From Epithemia pelagica (lineage: Eukaryota; Bacillariophyta; Bacillariophyceae; Surirellales; Surirellaceae): a DNA stretch of 64,000 nucleotides. The stretch covers positions 2,108,001 through 2,172,000 of the forward strand of contig OX337233.1 of the NCBI GenBank assembly GCA_946965045.2, given 5' to 3'. Shown piece after piece: positions 28,335 through 39,300 of this stretch. The notes under the pieces were generated by a model. That model made no database searches. It was not told where the DNA came from and saw only the letters and a list, made by a program, of their open reading frames with translations. The first letter of the stretch is position 1, and each line of letters starts with the position of its first letter. The position numbers were made by a program, and so were the translations under genes.

Positions 28335-29975
28335 ATGCACACCAGAACTATCATCATCATGAAAATCAAAGTCGGGGACGATAACATCATCCTTTCCAGC
28401 AGAGAAGAGTACAAGGATTTCTTGGCTGAAGAAGGTGTAAAGTTTCTACGAGACTGGGGCGGCAACAGGGTCGGAGGCTTCGAATCCCTCGTGAACGGCG
28501 GCACGTATTCATTGGGTCCGCCAATAGCAGCTGATAGGGGCGGAGGAGGGGGGGTTGACGTGAGTCTGGCCTGGACTAGGTCGGTGTCAACAGCTATCCG
28601 TACCATGAGCGATGTTGGCACGAATCTTCAACAACTTGGTGCCTTTCTTCTGGAGCCACCGCAAGTTCGAGCCCGTGTCGACCATGCTGCGTTTGGCAGT
28701 TGGAAGACGCTCGTTCCTGAAGAGACCCTCCTGCGATACTTCGAACCAGTTCATGGCGGAGACTTCTGTCGTGCATTATCCATACAGATATCCCATCTTC
28801 TTTTCAATCCCTCGATTGTTGTTGGTGAAAGCAAAGACGGATGCCACAGCCGACTTGATCAGTGCATTACGGCGTTCTTAAACAACTTTGCTCCTGAATT
28901 CACTCTTCGTCGCAATTCTTCGAGAGACTCCAGTAGCTCCCCATTGCTTCAACCCGACTTCAGTGCCACTTTACCTGGGCATGGATGCTTCTTCCGGGGT
29001 GAGGAGAAGAAGATTGGCTCTGATGAAAATCCTCAAGCAGAACTGTACGAGAAGCTACAAAGAGTCTGGCCATTTCCTGGCTTAAGTTATGTACTTGGCT
29101 ACCATTCTGTGGGCACGGTGGTCACCTTCAGCAGGGTCCAAGTTGGTTCCGCAGATAATGTTACACTCCCGATGCGTTTGGATGACGCATCTGTCAGACT
29201 AGAGTGTTGGAATGTTGTTCGGAACGTAGCAAGAATCATCAAATTTATGGCGCTGTATTCCACATCAATTTCGCCTCAAGACTTGCAGGATATAGAGAAT
29301 GGATCTACTGCCGGGCGTGATTGGACCCGGATCATCAGCTTCAGCGGTGGTCATGTTCAGAAACAGATAAATCTGCGGGGCAATGAGACACATGAAAGGA
29401 TGAAACGTGTTCTCGCTGTTTTGGCAAGAATCAAGGACGGCGTTCCAGGTGTCCAACCTATCGTGTCATTCAACTTTTCCTCCTCTGTGGTAGATTCAAG
29501 GAAGCGTCGGAGGGTTCCACCGAGATTTTACTTGATGACAACGCTTGGTGAAAAAATACCAATGATAAAGAACACAGACCACCTGCGACAGGTTGTTCGG
29601 TTTCTGCTTCAAACAATTGAAGAATTGCACCACCGTGGTGTAACACATAGGGACATTCGCCTACCCAATATTGTGAAAAGCCCAGTTGATGGAAGCTACG
29701 GACTCATCGACTGGGATGATAGTGTAAACGCCCTTCATGGCCTTCCGAATGCTGACGTTTCGCATTTGGAGAGGCAGTCCCATGCCCCGGAAATGTTTAT
29801 CGAGGGCGGCAACCACGACCGAACAGTTGATCTATGGTCGGTCGGGTACCTTATCGACCAAAATAGCGAACACGCTGACGCTGGCCTTAATGTTCTTAAG
29901 ACAGAGCTCCTCAAAGCTGCTCCCGAACGTCCTCAATGTCGCACGGCGCTGGGGCTCCTAGATGCAACGCATTGA
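28335..29975 (+). CDS. Protein kinase-like domain protein
   Basis: Single exon; ATG at 28335 gives 546 aa, and a second in-frame ATG is at 28359 (MKIKVGDDN). The C-terminal third carries a kinase-like C-lobe: ELHHRGVTHRDIRLPNIV (catalytic loop HRD near 438-440), then LIDWDDS in place of DFG (near 459), then SHAPEMF in place of APE and VDLWSVGYLI. The N-lobe is not clearly recognisable; the N-terminal 350 residues are of unknown type. This resembles the divergent FunK1-like or BUD32-like eukaryotic kinases often expanded in protists. The catalytic Asp, Asn and metal-binding Asp are present, so it may be active. Confidence 0.65.
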   Translation: MHTRTIIIMKIKVGDDNIILSSREEYKDFLAEEGVKFLRDWGGNRVGGFESLVNGGTYSLGPPIAADRGGGGGVDVSLAWTRSVSTAIRTMSDVGTNLQQLGAFLLEPPQVRARVDHAAFGSWKTLVPEETLLRYFEPVHGGDFCRALSIQISHLLFNPSIVVGESKDGCHSRLDQCITAFLNNFAPEFTLRRNSSRDSSSSPLLQPDFSATLPGHGCFFRGEEKKIGSDENPQAELYEKLQRVWPFPGLSYVLGYHSVGTVVTFSRVQVGSADNVTLPMRLDDASVRLECWNVVRNVARIIKFMALYSTSISPQDLQDIENGSTAGRDWTRIISFSGGHVQKQINLRGNETHERMKRVLAVLARIKDGVPGVQPIVSFNFSSSVVDSRKRRRVPPRFYLMTTLGEKIPMIKNTDHLRQVVRFLLQTIEELHHRGVTHRDIRLPNIVKSPVDGSYGLIDWDDSVNALHGLPNADVSHLERQSHAPEMFIEGGNHDRTVDLWSVGYLIDQNSEHADAGLNVLKTELLKAAPERPQCRTALGLLDATH

Positions 29976-30739
29976 TGCAGCAATTCGCTACGAAAAAATA
30001 TAGGAGAAGGAACTCAACCGAATCGAAAAATCGCAACTGAAAAGACAACAATACAAACTCGGGGATAGACACAACTGCGTTGCCCAAGACCCTTACTCCG
30101 AAACCGTGTCCGTAGTTCAGAGCAACAACGGAAGGGAAGAAACTAAGGCCATTGCTTACAAGTAGCCAATCCAATCCGTGAGCGTTGGACGTCATCGAAA
30201 ACGTCATCTTTACGTCACGAATCAGGGTAATTTTGGCTCTCCGGACTCCGGATTGGTCCAGGTCCTGTACTACCGACACTACTATAGAGATACACGTACA
30301 GTATCGCTGGCGTTCGACTTCGACGGTCCCCCTAACTCTAATGAGAGTAGACAATTCAAACAGATTTAGTAGTCAATTTCAAAGCGTAGATTTGGGGGGG
30401 AGTGTTGGGGGTCTTGGGGGGGGGCAGCGCGGGTTCTTGTTTTGGATTGGTAAGCGGTAAGCTTGCCAATAGGCGCGATGTCAGCAATCCGGATTGGATT
30501 GGCAACGTGTAAGCATTGGCCTAAGTCCTGTGGCATATTCACTATTCACAAATACGGGGAACACTTCTTGTAACAGCAAGGAGGGGCCAGAGCGGAAGTG
30601 AATGTTTATAGTTTATAGTGGCACATGCATAAAGTTGCACTTGGCAACAAAGCCATTCAAAACAACAACGAAGGGGTAATCTGAAGTAAACGATAAACAG
30701 AAAAGTAGAGGAAACAAGTCAAGCGAGAACCTGCCAATC
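29976..30739. other. Intergenic with G-rich tract and LTR-like junction
   Basis: No gene supported. At 30394-30430 are runs of 7-9 G separated by agtgttg and tctt. The string ggggggg-ag-TGTTGG (30394-30408) looks like a retroelement polypurine tract followed by an LTR start, but no element body or LTR partner is visible. Diverged motifs ggattgg-taagc/gccaat recur at about 30445-30520. Confidence 0.45.
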
Positions 30740-33436
30740 ATGGACGACTCATCGAGCAGTCTCAACCGGCGGCGCCATCATCACAGTCACCACCGTTCGT
30801 CGCACCGTCCGGACGGCCCCGCGGCAGCGGTATCCACTCGAGAGCAGCAAGATCACATGTCACAAGCTCGAGCAGCGCGAGAACACATTGCAGTGGCCAA
30901 TCTGTTGCAACGCCAGCACGATGCCATGTTGATGCGTCATGGTCCATCCGTAGCGGCACATCAATTACGGGCGTCCTTGCATGCTCGAGAAGTGGCAGCC
31001 GCCGCAGCGGCCCATGGAACAACGCGATTGAGAGCTGACGCTGCAGCCACCACGGCTGCTCCCAATCCGGCAGCAGCCATTGTCTTGGCACAACAGCAAG
31101 CGCAAGCGGCACCCTCCGCAGTTACCGCAGGTCCGGCCGCCACTGCGGCACAACAACATGTCTTGGTGCAAGTCGTTCCGACCGCCGATGGTCGACTCGT
31201 CGCCCTGCCTGCCACATCCATTGGACAAGTGCCGAACCAACAATTGGTAATTAGTCATGCAAATGGCATGTTGGAAGTAGTGGAACAAGTTCCTTCTAGT
31301 TCGGTAGCACCAGCGGGTCGAGTGGTTCAGCATCATCCTCACCTTGCAACGACGGCAGCCGCATCCTCAACCTCGTCGACCTTGGATATCAATCGAGCCT
31401 TGGCCGGATTGTTGTCGACCGAACAACAGCAGCTGGCCGCTGCGCAAGAACAACAACAGCAACAACAACAAGCCTTGTTGTTGCAAGCTCGAATGGCTTC
31501 TTCTGCAGCTTCGCGTCTCATGATTCACCAAAACCAACAACGCGACAGCAGTAGGAGTAGCACGCACAGCAACATTGGTATGCCAGCTAGGACCAGAGAC
31601 CGTCGTCATGGGTCCTCTTCTCGACCTTCGGCAATGCGAGATAAGGAGGAAGAGGACAACGAAGAAGACGACCAACGGCAACCACAAGAAGAGGACGAGG
31701 AAGAAGAAGAAGACGGCCAACATGGACAAGAGGAGGGCGAGGAGGAGGAAGAAGAAGAGGAACTGGTGCTAGCGTCTCGTCGCCACCGCAGGATACAAAA
31801 GGTTGCTCCGACAGAAGGATCGTCCAACGAGGACGACGAAGAAGATGTTGTTGTCGGCAATAATGAGGACGATGATGCCGATTGTGGGGGCAGTCAAAGT
31901 AGCAGCTGTCGAAGAATAGCGCACAGCAGTAGTGACGAATCAGTGGTGTTTGTGGGAAGTTCTCGACCGTCAACAACCAATGATACGAAGAATGACCACA
32001 GCAGCGATGCAAAAAGTGACAAGACGAACGACGATAAGAACGATGAACCCAATGCAGTTGCAGCAACCAACAGGAAATCGAGTCACACAGAGCCGAGACG
32101 TCCGAAAATTTCCCATCGTAGACCGGACGATGATGACACTACAATCGAGGACGATGACCAGACGGAAGTGGTGCGTGTCGATGACGATAAAGCAAGTGGT
32201 GACACAGCCATGGATGATTCGCAACGTAATGGTAGTGACGACGACATTGTCGTCTTGGATCAAGCTGATTATCGTCATAGTGACGCCAAAACATCCATGA
32301 ATCAGCAATCTTCCATCCAAAAATCATCCGACAGAAACAGGGAGGCCGATCTCTCGCGGATGGAAACCAATCGAGCACTGGCGGAAGCTGCTCGTACCGC
32401 CTTTTTGGCACGCGAGGAAGAACGGAGGGAACATAAGCAGACTTTGGCGCCGCATGAAGAAAAAAAGAGAAAAAGGAAGAGAATACCAGCTACAACCACC
32501 GTAGTTAACGACCGCGATGAATTGGGAGAGTCGGAGCAATCGGCCAGAAAACGAAGCTGGAACACGCTTCGTGATTCCAATCGGGAATACGCCCACCCAA
32601 ACGAGCAAGAAGATGGAGAAGATGATTCCGAAAATGACGAGGTCCACGTGGTGGATCGAGTAGTAAGAAGTCCATCGCAACCTCCACCAAACAAGAAACC
32701 CATCCGTCGAGTAGAACAAGATGATCACGCTGATGGTAAACAACAACATCAGCGATCCCGCACGGGTTCTGATGTAGCAGCATCGCCAGTGGGCACGGCA
32801 GCGGAAACACGGGCTTCCCCGAGTACGAACCGTCGAACTCACGATGCGATTCACGAAGCGCGAGCGGCGGCACAACGGCATCGTGAGGGGACGGGCGCAG
32901 AAAGACGGGCCAAACCACCCTCCTCCTCACGGAAAAGCCGTGTTCAACCGGAAGACGTGGATGAACGAATTGTTCGCGCACTTTCTGGTGATCCCTATTT
33001 CACAATGGATATGGTATGCCAAAATCAAGTCACCTTGACCAAAGAGCAACTCATGAGCATTCACGCCAAGTTCAATTTGCGACAGTCGAAACAAAAAGTA
33101 TACGCCGCCTATCAACAGGCGCAACCCTCCTATAGAGAGCATGAATTGCAGAAAGAAGTCCAAAGATTACGCAAACGGGTGAACGAGTTGCAAGAAGATC
33201 GGATGAAACAAGAGCAAAAACATAAACAAGTCTTGGAACAAGAAGTTCGCCGACAACAGCAGAGGTTGTTGGCACATCATGAGGAAGAAAAGCAACAATT
33301 TGCGGACAAACTAAGACTCATCAAGGTGAAACATGCAGAAGCGCTCAAGACACGAAAGACTGAGTATGAAGGAGCCGTACAATCCTACATGAAGAGTGCT
33401 GTCCATACTCTGAAACGCATACGAAAAAAGAAGTAG
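30740..33436 (+). CDS. Large low-complexity nuclear-type protein with C-terminal coiled coil
   Basis: Single exon, 898 aa, ATG 30740. Features in order: a His/Ser-rich start, Ala/Gln-rich stretches with poly-Gln (about 235-245), long acidic tracts of Glu/Asp (about 300-340), and basic segments (EKKRKRKRIP). An ordered part at about 735-790 (DERIVRALSGDPYF, VTLTKEQLMSIHAKFN) leads into a strong coiled coil at about 795-880 (ELQKEVQRLRKRVNELQED) ending KRIRKKK. I recognise no domain. Composition suggests a chromatin or transcription-associated protein, which is inference. Confidence 0.6.
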   Translation: MDDSSSSLNRRRHHHSHHRSSHRPDGPAAAVSTREQQDHMSQARAAREHIAVANLLQRQHDAMLMRHGPSVAAHQLRASLHAREVAAAAAAHGTTRLRADAAATTAAPNPAAAIVLAQQQAQAAPSAVTAGPAATAAQQHVLVQVVPTADGRLVALPATSIGQVPNQQLVISHANGMLEVVEQVPSSSVAPAGRVVQHHPHLATTAAASSTSSTLDINRALAGLLSTEQQQLAAAQEQQQQQQQALLLQARMASSAASRLMIHQNQQRDSSRSSTHSNIGMPARTRDRRHGSSSRPSAMRDKEEEDNEEDDQRQPQEEDEEEEEDGQHGQEEGEEEEEEEELVLASRRHRRIQKVAPTEGSSNEDDEEDVVVGNNEDDDADCGGSQSSSCRRIAHSSSDESVVFVGSSRPSTTNDTKNDHSSDAKSDKTNDDKNDEPNAVAATNRKSSHTEPRRPKISHRRPDDDDTTIEDDDQTEVVRVDDDKASGDTAMDDSQRNGSDDDIVVLDQADYRHSDAKTSMNQQSSIQKSSDRNREADLSRMETNRALAEAARTAFLAREEERREHKQTLAPHEEKKRKRKRIPATTTVVNDRDELGESEQSARKRSWNTLRDSNREYAHPNEQEDGEDDSENDEVHVVDRVVRSPSQPPPNKKPIRRVEQDDHADGKQQHQRSRTGSDVAASPVGTAAETRASPSTNRRTHDAIHEARAAAQRHREGTGAERRAKPPSSSRKSRVQPEDVDERIVRALSGDPYFTMDMVCQNQVTLTKEQLMSIHAKFNLRQSKQKVYAAYQQAQPSYREHELQKEVQRLRKRVNELQEDRMKQEQKHKQVLEQEVRRQQQRLLAHHEEEKQQFADKLRLIKVKHAEALKTRKTEYEGAVQSYMKSAVHTLKRIRKKK

Positions 33437-33590
33437 TGCTTCATGTTAATTAGAACGATCCCCTGTGGTAATAATGATATTAGAGGGCTATGAAAGGGAT
33501 GTTTACTAGGAGTAGAGTTCAAATTTAATTAGGTCTTCTATTATGCGAGCACACAGTCGTTATAACAGTAATGATAAAAGTACAACGAGA

Positions 33591-34586
33591 CTAAAACCCG
33601 TCAAAATCGTCGTCGTCCTCCTCTTGGGACGGTGGTGGGGGTTTTCGTTTCTTGTTACTATTTTCTCTTACGGACGAATCGCCCGTGCCATCTTCCTCCC
33701 GATACCGTTTCTTAATCTCGTCGACACTCATTCCGGCATCCTGATGAAGAGCAATCAGTTCGTTGTAATCCACGTCTTCATCGGCCTCTTCGTATTCATC
33801 ATCGTCGTCTTCATCATCAATACGAGCCGCGGCACTAGAGGGAGCTGCCGCGGCGGCTGCTGCGACAGCGGGAGAAGCGGCGGCCGCCGACGCTCCTCCC
33901 ATCGCAGCTGCTGGTTTCGCGGATACCGAGGAGGCCGGTATCATGCGTGCTTGACACAACAATCCTACCTTTTCATCCTTCGTCGAAGAAGGATAATATC
34001 CTCCCAAAAATTCCATCAAGTCTCCCCCGTTGGATTCAATTTGCGAACCAAATACTTTGTAATAGACACCCCCTGCTTTGGAATCGTGCTTGCCATCATC
34101 GTCGCCACCCTGTATCGATGGTGACTCTGTTGACTTTCCCCGTGTACTACTTCTAGAAATAGGAGAGTCTAGGTGATTTCCATTGGTTGATGTTGCGTTT
34201 GCGTTTGTGGGAGGTTCACTGACGGTAAAGGTAACCTTGAGTTTTCGTGGAGTGGCCTTGGCACCGGCTGTTTCAAAGTCACAGGGACCCGTCATGATAA
34301 ATTCACATTGATCGGCTTTCGGTTTGACTTTGGAATCCAGAATATCCCATGGAGCAGCTTCTGATGACGCTAAATGAAAGCCTTCGCCTTGATAATGCAA
34401 GGCATGTTGGGCTCCGTAGTATAGGATTCCGTCCAGTAAGGGAACGACTGTGGAAGACGCATCGTCATCGTCGTCCTCCTCCTCAACGCCGGGCACAAAG
34501 TCATCTTCGTCGTCTTCATCATCATCGTCTTCGCCAATGTAGTCAAAACCTTCGGCTGGTTCTTCGGTTGCCGGTGGAGAGCTCAT
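33591..34586 (-). CDS. Acidic hypothetical protein, probably nuclear
   Basis: Single exon, 331 aa from ATG 34586. Acidic ends (GEDDDDEDDEDDF at the start, DDEDDDDEYEEADED about 255-270) flank an ordered core (VPLLDGILYYGAQHALHYQGEGFHL, CEFIMTGPCDF, KLKVTFTVSE, GVYYKVFGSQIE) and an Ala-rich linker. A basic bipartite signal (NSNKKRKPP) is near the C-terminus. The gene is convergent with the coiled-coil gene, with 154 bp between stop codons. The core may be a beta-rich domain, but I do not recognise a family. Confidence 0.6.
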   Translation of the reverse strand: MSSPPATEEPAEGFDYIGEDDDDEDDEDDFVPGVEEEDDDDDASSTVVPLLDGILYYGAQHALHYQGEGFHLASSEAAPWDILDSKVKPKADQCEFIMTGPCDFETAGAKATPRKLKVTFTVSEPPTNANATSTNGNHLDSPISRSSTRGKSTESPSIQGGDDDGKHDSKAGGVYYKVFGSQIESNGGDLMEFLGGYYPSSTKDEKVGLLCQARMIPASSVSAKPAAAMGGASAAAASPAVAAAAAAAPSSAAARIDDEDDDDEYEEADEDVDYNELIALHQDAGMSVDEIKKRYREEDGTGDSSVRENSNKKRKPPPPSQEEDDDDFDGF

Positions 34587-35039
34587 GGTCGTTGGTTTTG
34601 TGTTGCTTCACGAGTTTGGAAATTCTTTTCCTCTAGAGAGAATAAGCGAACCGGCGATTCAAATACAGTCGTAGCTATACAGCTACACTAACGGCTATAG
34701 AGTTTGAGGAGTCGGGCTTGACTGTAAAAGTGAGTACGTCTTTGTTTTTGTGGGCCGACATCTTTGTGTGGGGGAGAGATGCCACAGATTTGGGGGCATC
34801 GCTCAAAGATATCAAAAAGATTCTGCGCGAACCCTGTAAAAAGATACCGACAAACACAACAACAATTGTTGTTTGGATACATTTTAATATTTCGTACTCG
34901 TAAAGAGACAAGCTTGCCATATTTGTCGGGACGGTGGAGAGGGTGGCTTTGTATTACGCAGAGACCAAGCACGGGAGAGAGAAAAAAAGCTGACCAGCCA
35001 GTGACCGAGAGAGAACACGCATCCACACACACATAGATA
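34587..35039. other. Divergent intergenic region
   Basis: Between the acidic protein start (34586, -) and the IAH1-like start (35040, +). Small ORFs on both strands have no recognisable features. Nothing else seen. Confidence 0.45.
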
Positions 35040-35912
35040 ATGTCGTCCTCCTCGGTGTTTTTGCCCAAAATTTTGTTGCAAGGCGATTCCTTGACCCAAT
35101 TGTGTTGGGAAGGATGGGGTGCTCATTTGGCCAATGTGTATCAACGACGTGCCGATGTTGTGAGCCGGGGGTATGGTGGATACAATACACGGTTTTACCT
35201 TCGCTTGCCCATTGACACAACCTTGGCCAATCCTCAAACGACAATCGTCTTGACCATTTTGTTTTTGGGTGCCAATGACCAAGCCATGCCTGGATTGGAC
35301 GACCACAAACACGTGCCTGTACAAGAATATCAAAGTAACTTGAAAATTCTAGTTGACCGAATTCGATCCAAGTACGGTTGTTCCAAGATATTACTCATTG
35401 GCCCACCACCGGTCCATCATGGACAACGATTGGCCTATCAAATTCAACGATATGGCAAAGAGGGTGCCACGGGGAAGTTGGAACGTACCTTGGAAACGGC
35501 CAAAACATATTCCGATGCTTGTCAAGCCGTTGCGAAAGCCGCCGAGTTGCCCTTTCTCAATTTGTATCAAGGCATGTTGGATGAAGGTGGGGACGATTAT
35601 GGAAAATATTTTTATGATGGATTACACTTTTCGTCGACAGGTCATGACTTTGTCGGTCATGCGGTAGTAGAGGCCATTGCCAAGGCTTATCCAGAGTTGT
35701 CCGTCCAACCGGATGGAAAGACGGGACAATATTGCAATTCGTCATCGCACTGTCCGGCCTTGACCAGGTATGCACCCTATCATGATGAAATCAATGTCCC
35801 TGACATTGACAAGGCCTTTGAAACCATGATTGCAGAAGGCGACGACAAGGACGAAACCGACCAGAAGAATACTGCTACGGCAAGCAAGAAACGCAAAGAG
35901 CTGGAGGAATAA
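35040..35912 (+). CDS. IAH1-like SGNH hydrolase (isoamyl acetate-hydrolysing esterase type)
   Basis: Single exon, 290 aa. All SGNH blocks are intact: LLQGDSLTQ near residue 17 (nucleophile Ser), GYGGYNTRF (Gly block), LFLGANDQ (Asn block) and the C-terminal DGLHFSSTGHDF (Asp and His). The match to IAH1 esterases is strong over about 230 residues; the C-terminal tail is charged (KKRKELEE). There is no signal peptide, so it is probably cytosolic. It hydrolyses short-chain acyl esters in characterised homologues; the natural substrate is not predictable. Confidence 0.85.
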   Translation: MSSSSVFLPKILLQGDSLTQLCWEGWGAHLANVYQRRADVVSRGYGGYNTRFYLRLPIDTTLANPQTTIVLTILFLGANDQAMPGLDDHKHVPVQEYQSNLKILVDRIRSKYGCSKILLIGPPPVHHGQRLAYQIQRYGKEGATGKLERTLETAKTYSDACQAVAKAAELPFLNLYQGMLDEGGDDYGKYFYDGLHFSSTGHDFVGHAVVEAIAKAYPELSVQPDGKTGQYCNSSSHCPALTRYAPYHDEINVPDIDKAFETMIAEGDDKDETDQKNTATASKKRKELEE

Positions 35913-36319
35913 AAAGTTGGGGTAGCAGCATCGCGATTCGCGTTAGCATCGGCGACCACACGAGTCGCAGGTCGATTCTGTACTATTTGGACGTAGAGTG
36001 GGGATAAAAATAGTACAGTTGATCACTATACACCTCAACCACAAAAAGATCCCAGATTCCGACGTCTCCACGGTCTACGCCCATCATCCAAAAGCATTTT
36101 AGATATCGAGAACCTCACAAACAATGAGAGGAGGATCGACAAACACCACCAACAACTGAAGGTTCTATCGTCCAATCATTCTCGAAAGTCTCTTTGTGCC
36201 CATTTCTCTCTCTGTCTCCTATCGTTTGTTTGGTTCAAGATTGTGGTGGCGAGTTTGATTGGGTCAAGCACCACCAACCACCACCTCCCAATCTTCCACC
36301 ACCACCACACACATGAACC
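35913..36319. other. Intergenic with CAC/ACC-rich simple sequence
   Basis: No gene seen. The last 60 bp before the NAA25 start (36265-36312) are a CCACCA-rich tract that may be 5'UTR. Confidence 0.45.
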
Positions 36320-39300
36320 ATGTCATCCCACAAATTACAGCCCATTTATGCGGCCTTGGACAACCATCAATTTAGCCGTGCCATCAAATTGTGTCTAGCC
36401 CTTCCACCATCCTTTACGATTGGACAAGCCCTGTTGGCGCATGCCTATGCCAAGTCCACCCAACGATACAAGGCCTTGCGAGTACTACAAAGTATATTGG
36501 GTACACAGGGCTTTCCGGAATTGCAATTGGAAGTCAAATATGCCTTGGAACGACGACAAGATGTGACTGGTACCACCGGTACCACGATGTCCACTACTGG
36601 AGTGGCATCCAGCAGCACCAACAACTCTGCTTCGTCTGCATCCGCTAGTACAAGTGCTACTACCAGCAAGGGTGGAAAAAAGGGAAAAAAGAAACCTACT
36701 GCCAAACCATCCTCTCCTACCTCACCCTCAGGTCCATCCAATAGCACTAGCAGTGGTTCTTCTGCCGCGGCAACGGCATCAGCAACCAGTGTGGATCAGG
36801 ACCTCCACGATTTTGACTGGATGGATCAACTCGAGTGCCCACCCCTGGTACCAGACAATTGGGAGGAGGCTATACCACCCGCCAGTGGTCCTCCTCCTCC
36901 TTCCGATCATACCTTGTTGGGGACTCTCAGTATGACCTTATCGTCCCTGCGACTTCAACTGACTGCCTACCAATTGTATACGTGGGTCATTGCCACTCAT
37001 TCCAATGACGTGGTGTTGGTCAAGAAAACCTACCTCTTGGGATTGACCGTGTGGATTGCGCCCCATTACCAATCGTTGGCCGTCAAGTTGTTGGGACAAT
37101 TGCAAGTTACAGCCTTGCAATTGGCACGCTTGCAACATGGAGCCATGGGCACCAGTCCGGCCACTGCCTGGGCTGCACAAACGGCACTCTGGCAATTGGA
37201 TCCTTCCCTCTCCATGACAATACCCATGGACGAAAAGAAACGTGCTACCTTGCTTCGATTGGCCGAATCCTTGGCGGCCAAGTGTTTGACCATGACATCG
37301 CAAGATCATGTTTTGGAAACCGAACACTTTATGTTGTACATGAAAACCTTGGATGGACAAGCCAAGTGGGAGGGAAAACTAGAGGTGCTGCAACAACGTT
37401 TGGACCAGCAAGAGAGCGTACCGCATCCACGCCCAACCGTCTTGCGAGAACTCAAGGTATCCTGCCTTGCTGCCTTGGGTCGATATGAAGAGGCACAGGA
37501 GGAACTCGCACAATTGTTGCACAGTCAGCCAGATCATTGGGAGTATTGGAAATTGTATCTTCACAATCGAAATCGCTCTTGGAACTCAGACAAGGACAAC
37601 GACAATGCCTTGGAATCACTCGTGGAACAAGTCACTCAACCACCACCAATGCCAAACGAGGAAACAGCAGAGGGCGAAATCGCGGAGACGTCATCCTCCT
37701 CGTATCCATTAAGAGGACCGCATTTGGCTAAAATCGAATGGGAACGAATGCAATGGCAAAACCACTCCGAAAACCCTTCGAGTGGGTCGTCTTCGACGAG
37801 TGCCATTGTGGACGAAATCATCCAATACGGAACCCTTTTCGCTCAGCGAACCTTGTGTACCTTCACTGATATTTCCACCTACTTGGACAGTGTGTTCGAA
37901 AAACGAGACAATGAAGAAGCTGACAGTCGTATGCGAGACGATGCAATTCGCATTTTGACATGGATTCGTTCCTCGTTCCGACCTGTACCAGATAGTTCCG
38001 ATCCCAGTGAACGAAGAAAGCAACTACGAGGGTATACCTTTGGAGTACAAGTATCGTACAAGGTTCTGCACCAATTCCCCGATTTGGAAGAAGAATGGCT
38101 GCCACATTGGCACGAAATTGTCACTGTTTGGAAAGATTTTCAAGCATTTGAAGATATACAACAAGCGCAAAAGGAAAATCGGGCGGCCGATGACTTGATC
38201 TTATTGGCCGTGCAACAAATTGCACGCAGCAGCAAGGACGACAGTACTATCGCCCAGGTTCCTCGGGACCGACTGTTTTTGGCCGCCGCCATTCTAGAGG
38301 TGGCCATTGCGTATTCGCCACACAATGCCTACCTGAAAATTGCGGGGATTGATATTTACCGGTCGCTTCATTCAGTCAGGCGAGCGTTTGACTTGTTTCG
38401 ACAAATCTACGTCAAACACATTCAACACGAGTCTTGTGCCTACATTATTCTGCCTGTCCTTCGTGAAGGAGGTTTCTACCAAGAAACCATCTCAGTATGT
38501 CAAGAAATCCTCCGACTCCAAACGTCGTCCATACGGGATACGGCAGAGTTTACTGGCCGAGCCATGGACTTTGGTACATTGGAAAAAGCTAGTGAATTCA
38601 TAATGTTTCAAAGAGAACGAATGAACAAGAGTTTAACCACGTTGGAAGCAAAAGGCTTGATTTTGGACTGCGCCCCCATGTTTCAATTTGAAGAGGATCA
38701 GGGACTTGGGGCAGTCCATGGTATTGTGGGAGGACCGGAGGATCACGGTCGCGTCTGCAAAATGATTGCCGAAGCACACAATCCACATGCGGCCTTTAGT
38801 CTCTTGAGATTGCGAGGGAGTGCCGAGGACAATATCGAGCTCTTTACAGAAAATCGCGATTTTGATATCTTATCCTTTAATATATTATCGCCACCCAAGC
38901 TACCGTCGCGACAAGAAATTTTGGGAGAAGCCATCCGAAGGCGGCACCACCACAGCATGTTGATTCGGGCATCACTTTGTCTCGAAGCGACCAAGGGACC
39001 AAAAAAAGGAAAGGTCACCAAGCCATCAGACATTATGTCCAAACGGTGCTCTAGTTTGCTTGCTTGTGTTCAAGATTCACAGGAGTATATCAGCAGCGGG
39101 TGTTTGCAATCTGAACTTGCCCAAACGTCCATGAGTACCATGGTTTGGTTGTGCCGTACCATTCTCGCTGTCAGTGCGGGTGTTGGGGATGACGAAAAGA
39201 AGAGCGGGACGCCCGATAGCTTAGAATCTCGTGAAGCAGCCGCCACCCGGTTCCTCGAGAAGGCTGTAGAAGCCACCAAGCAAAGCCAGTCGGTTTTTCT

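Noticed and set aside
31587-32066. Minus-strand ORFs within 30762-32981 (up to 185 aa)
   Set aside because: Shadows of the repetitive GAA/GAC/CAA codons of the + strand low-complexity gene; Cys/His-rich only by frame effect.
33543-34124. Long + strand ORF of 193 aa
   Set aside because: It is antisense to the acidic protein gene at 33591-34586; its composition follows from that gene's codon pattern.
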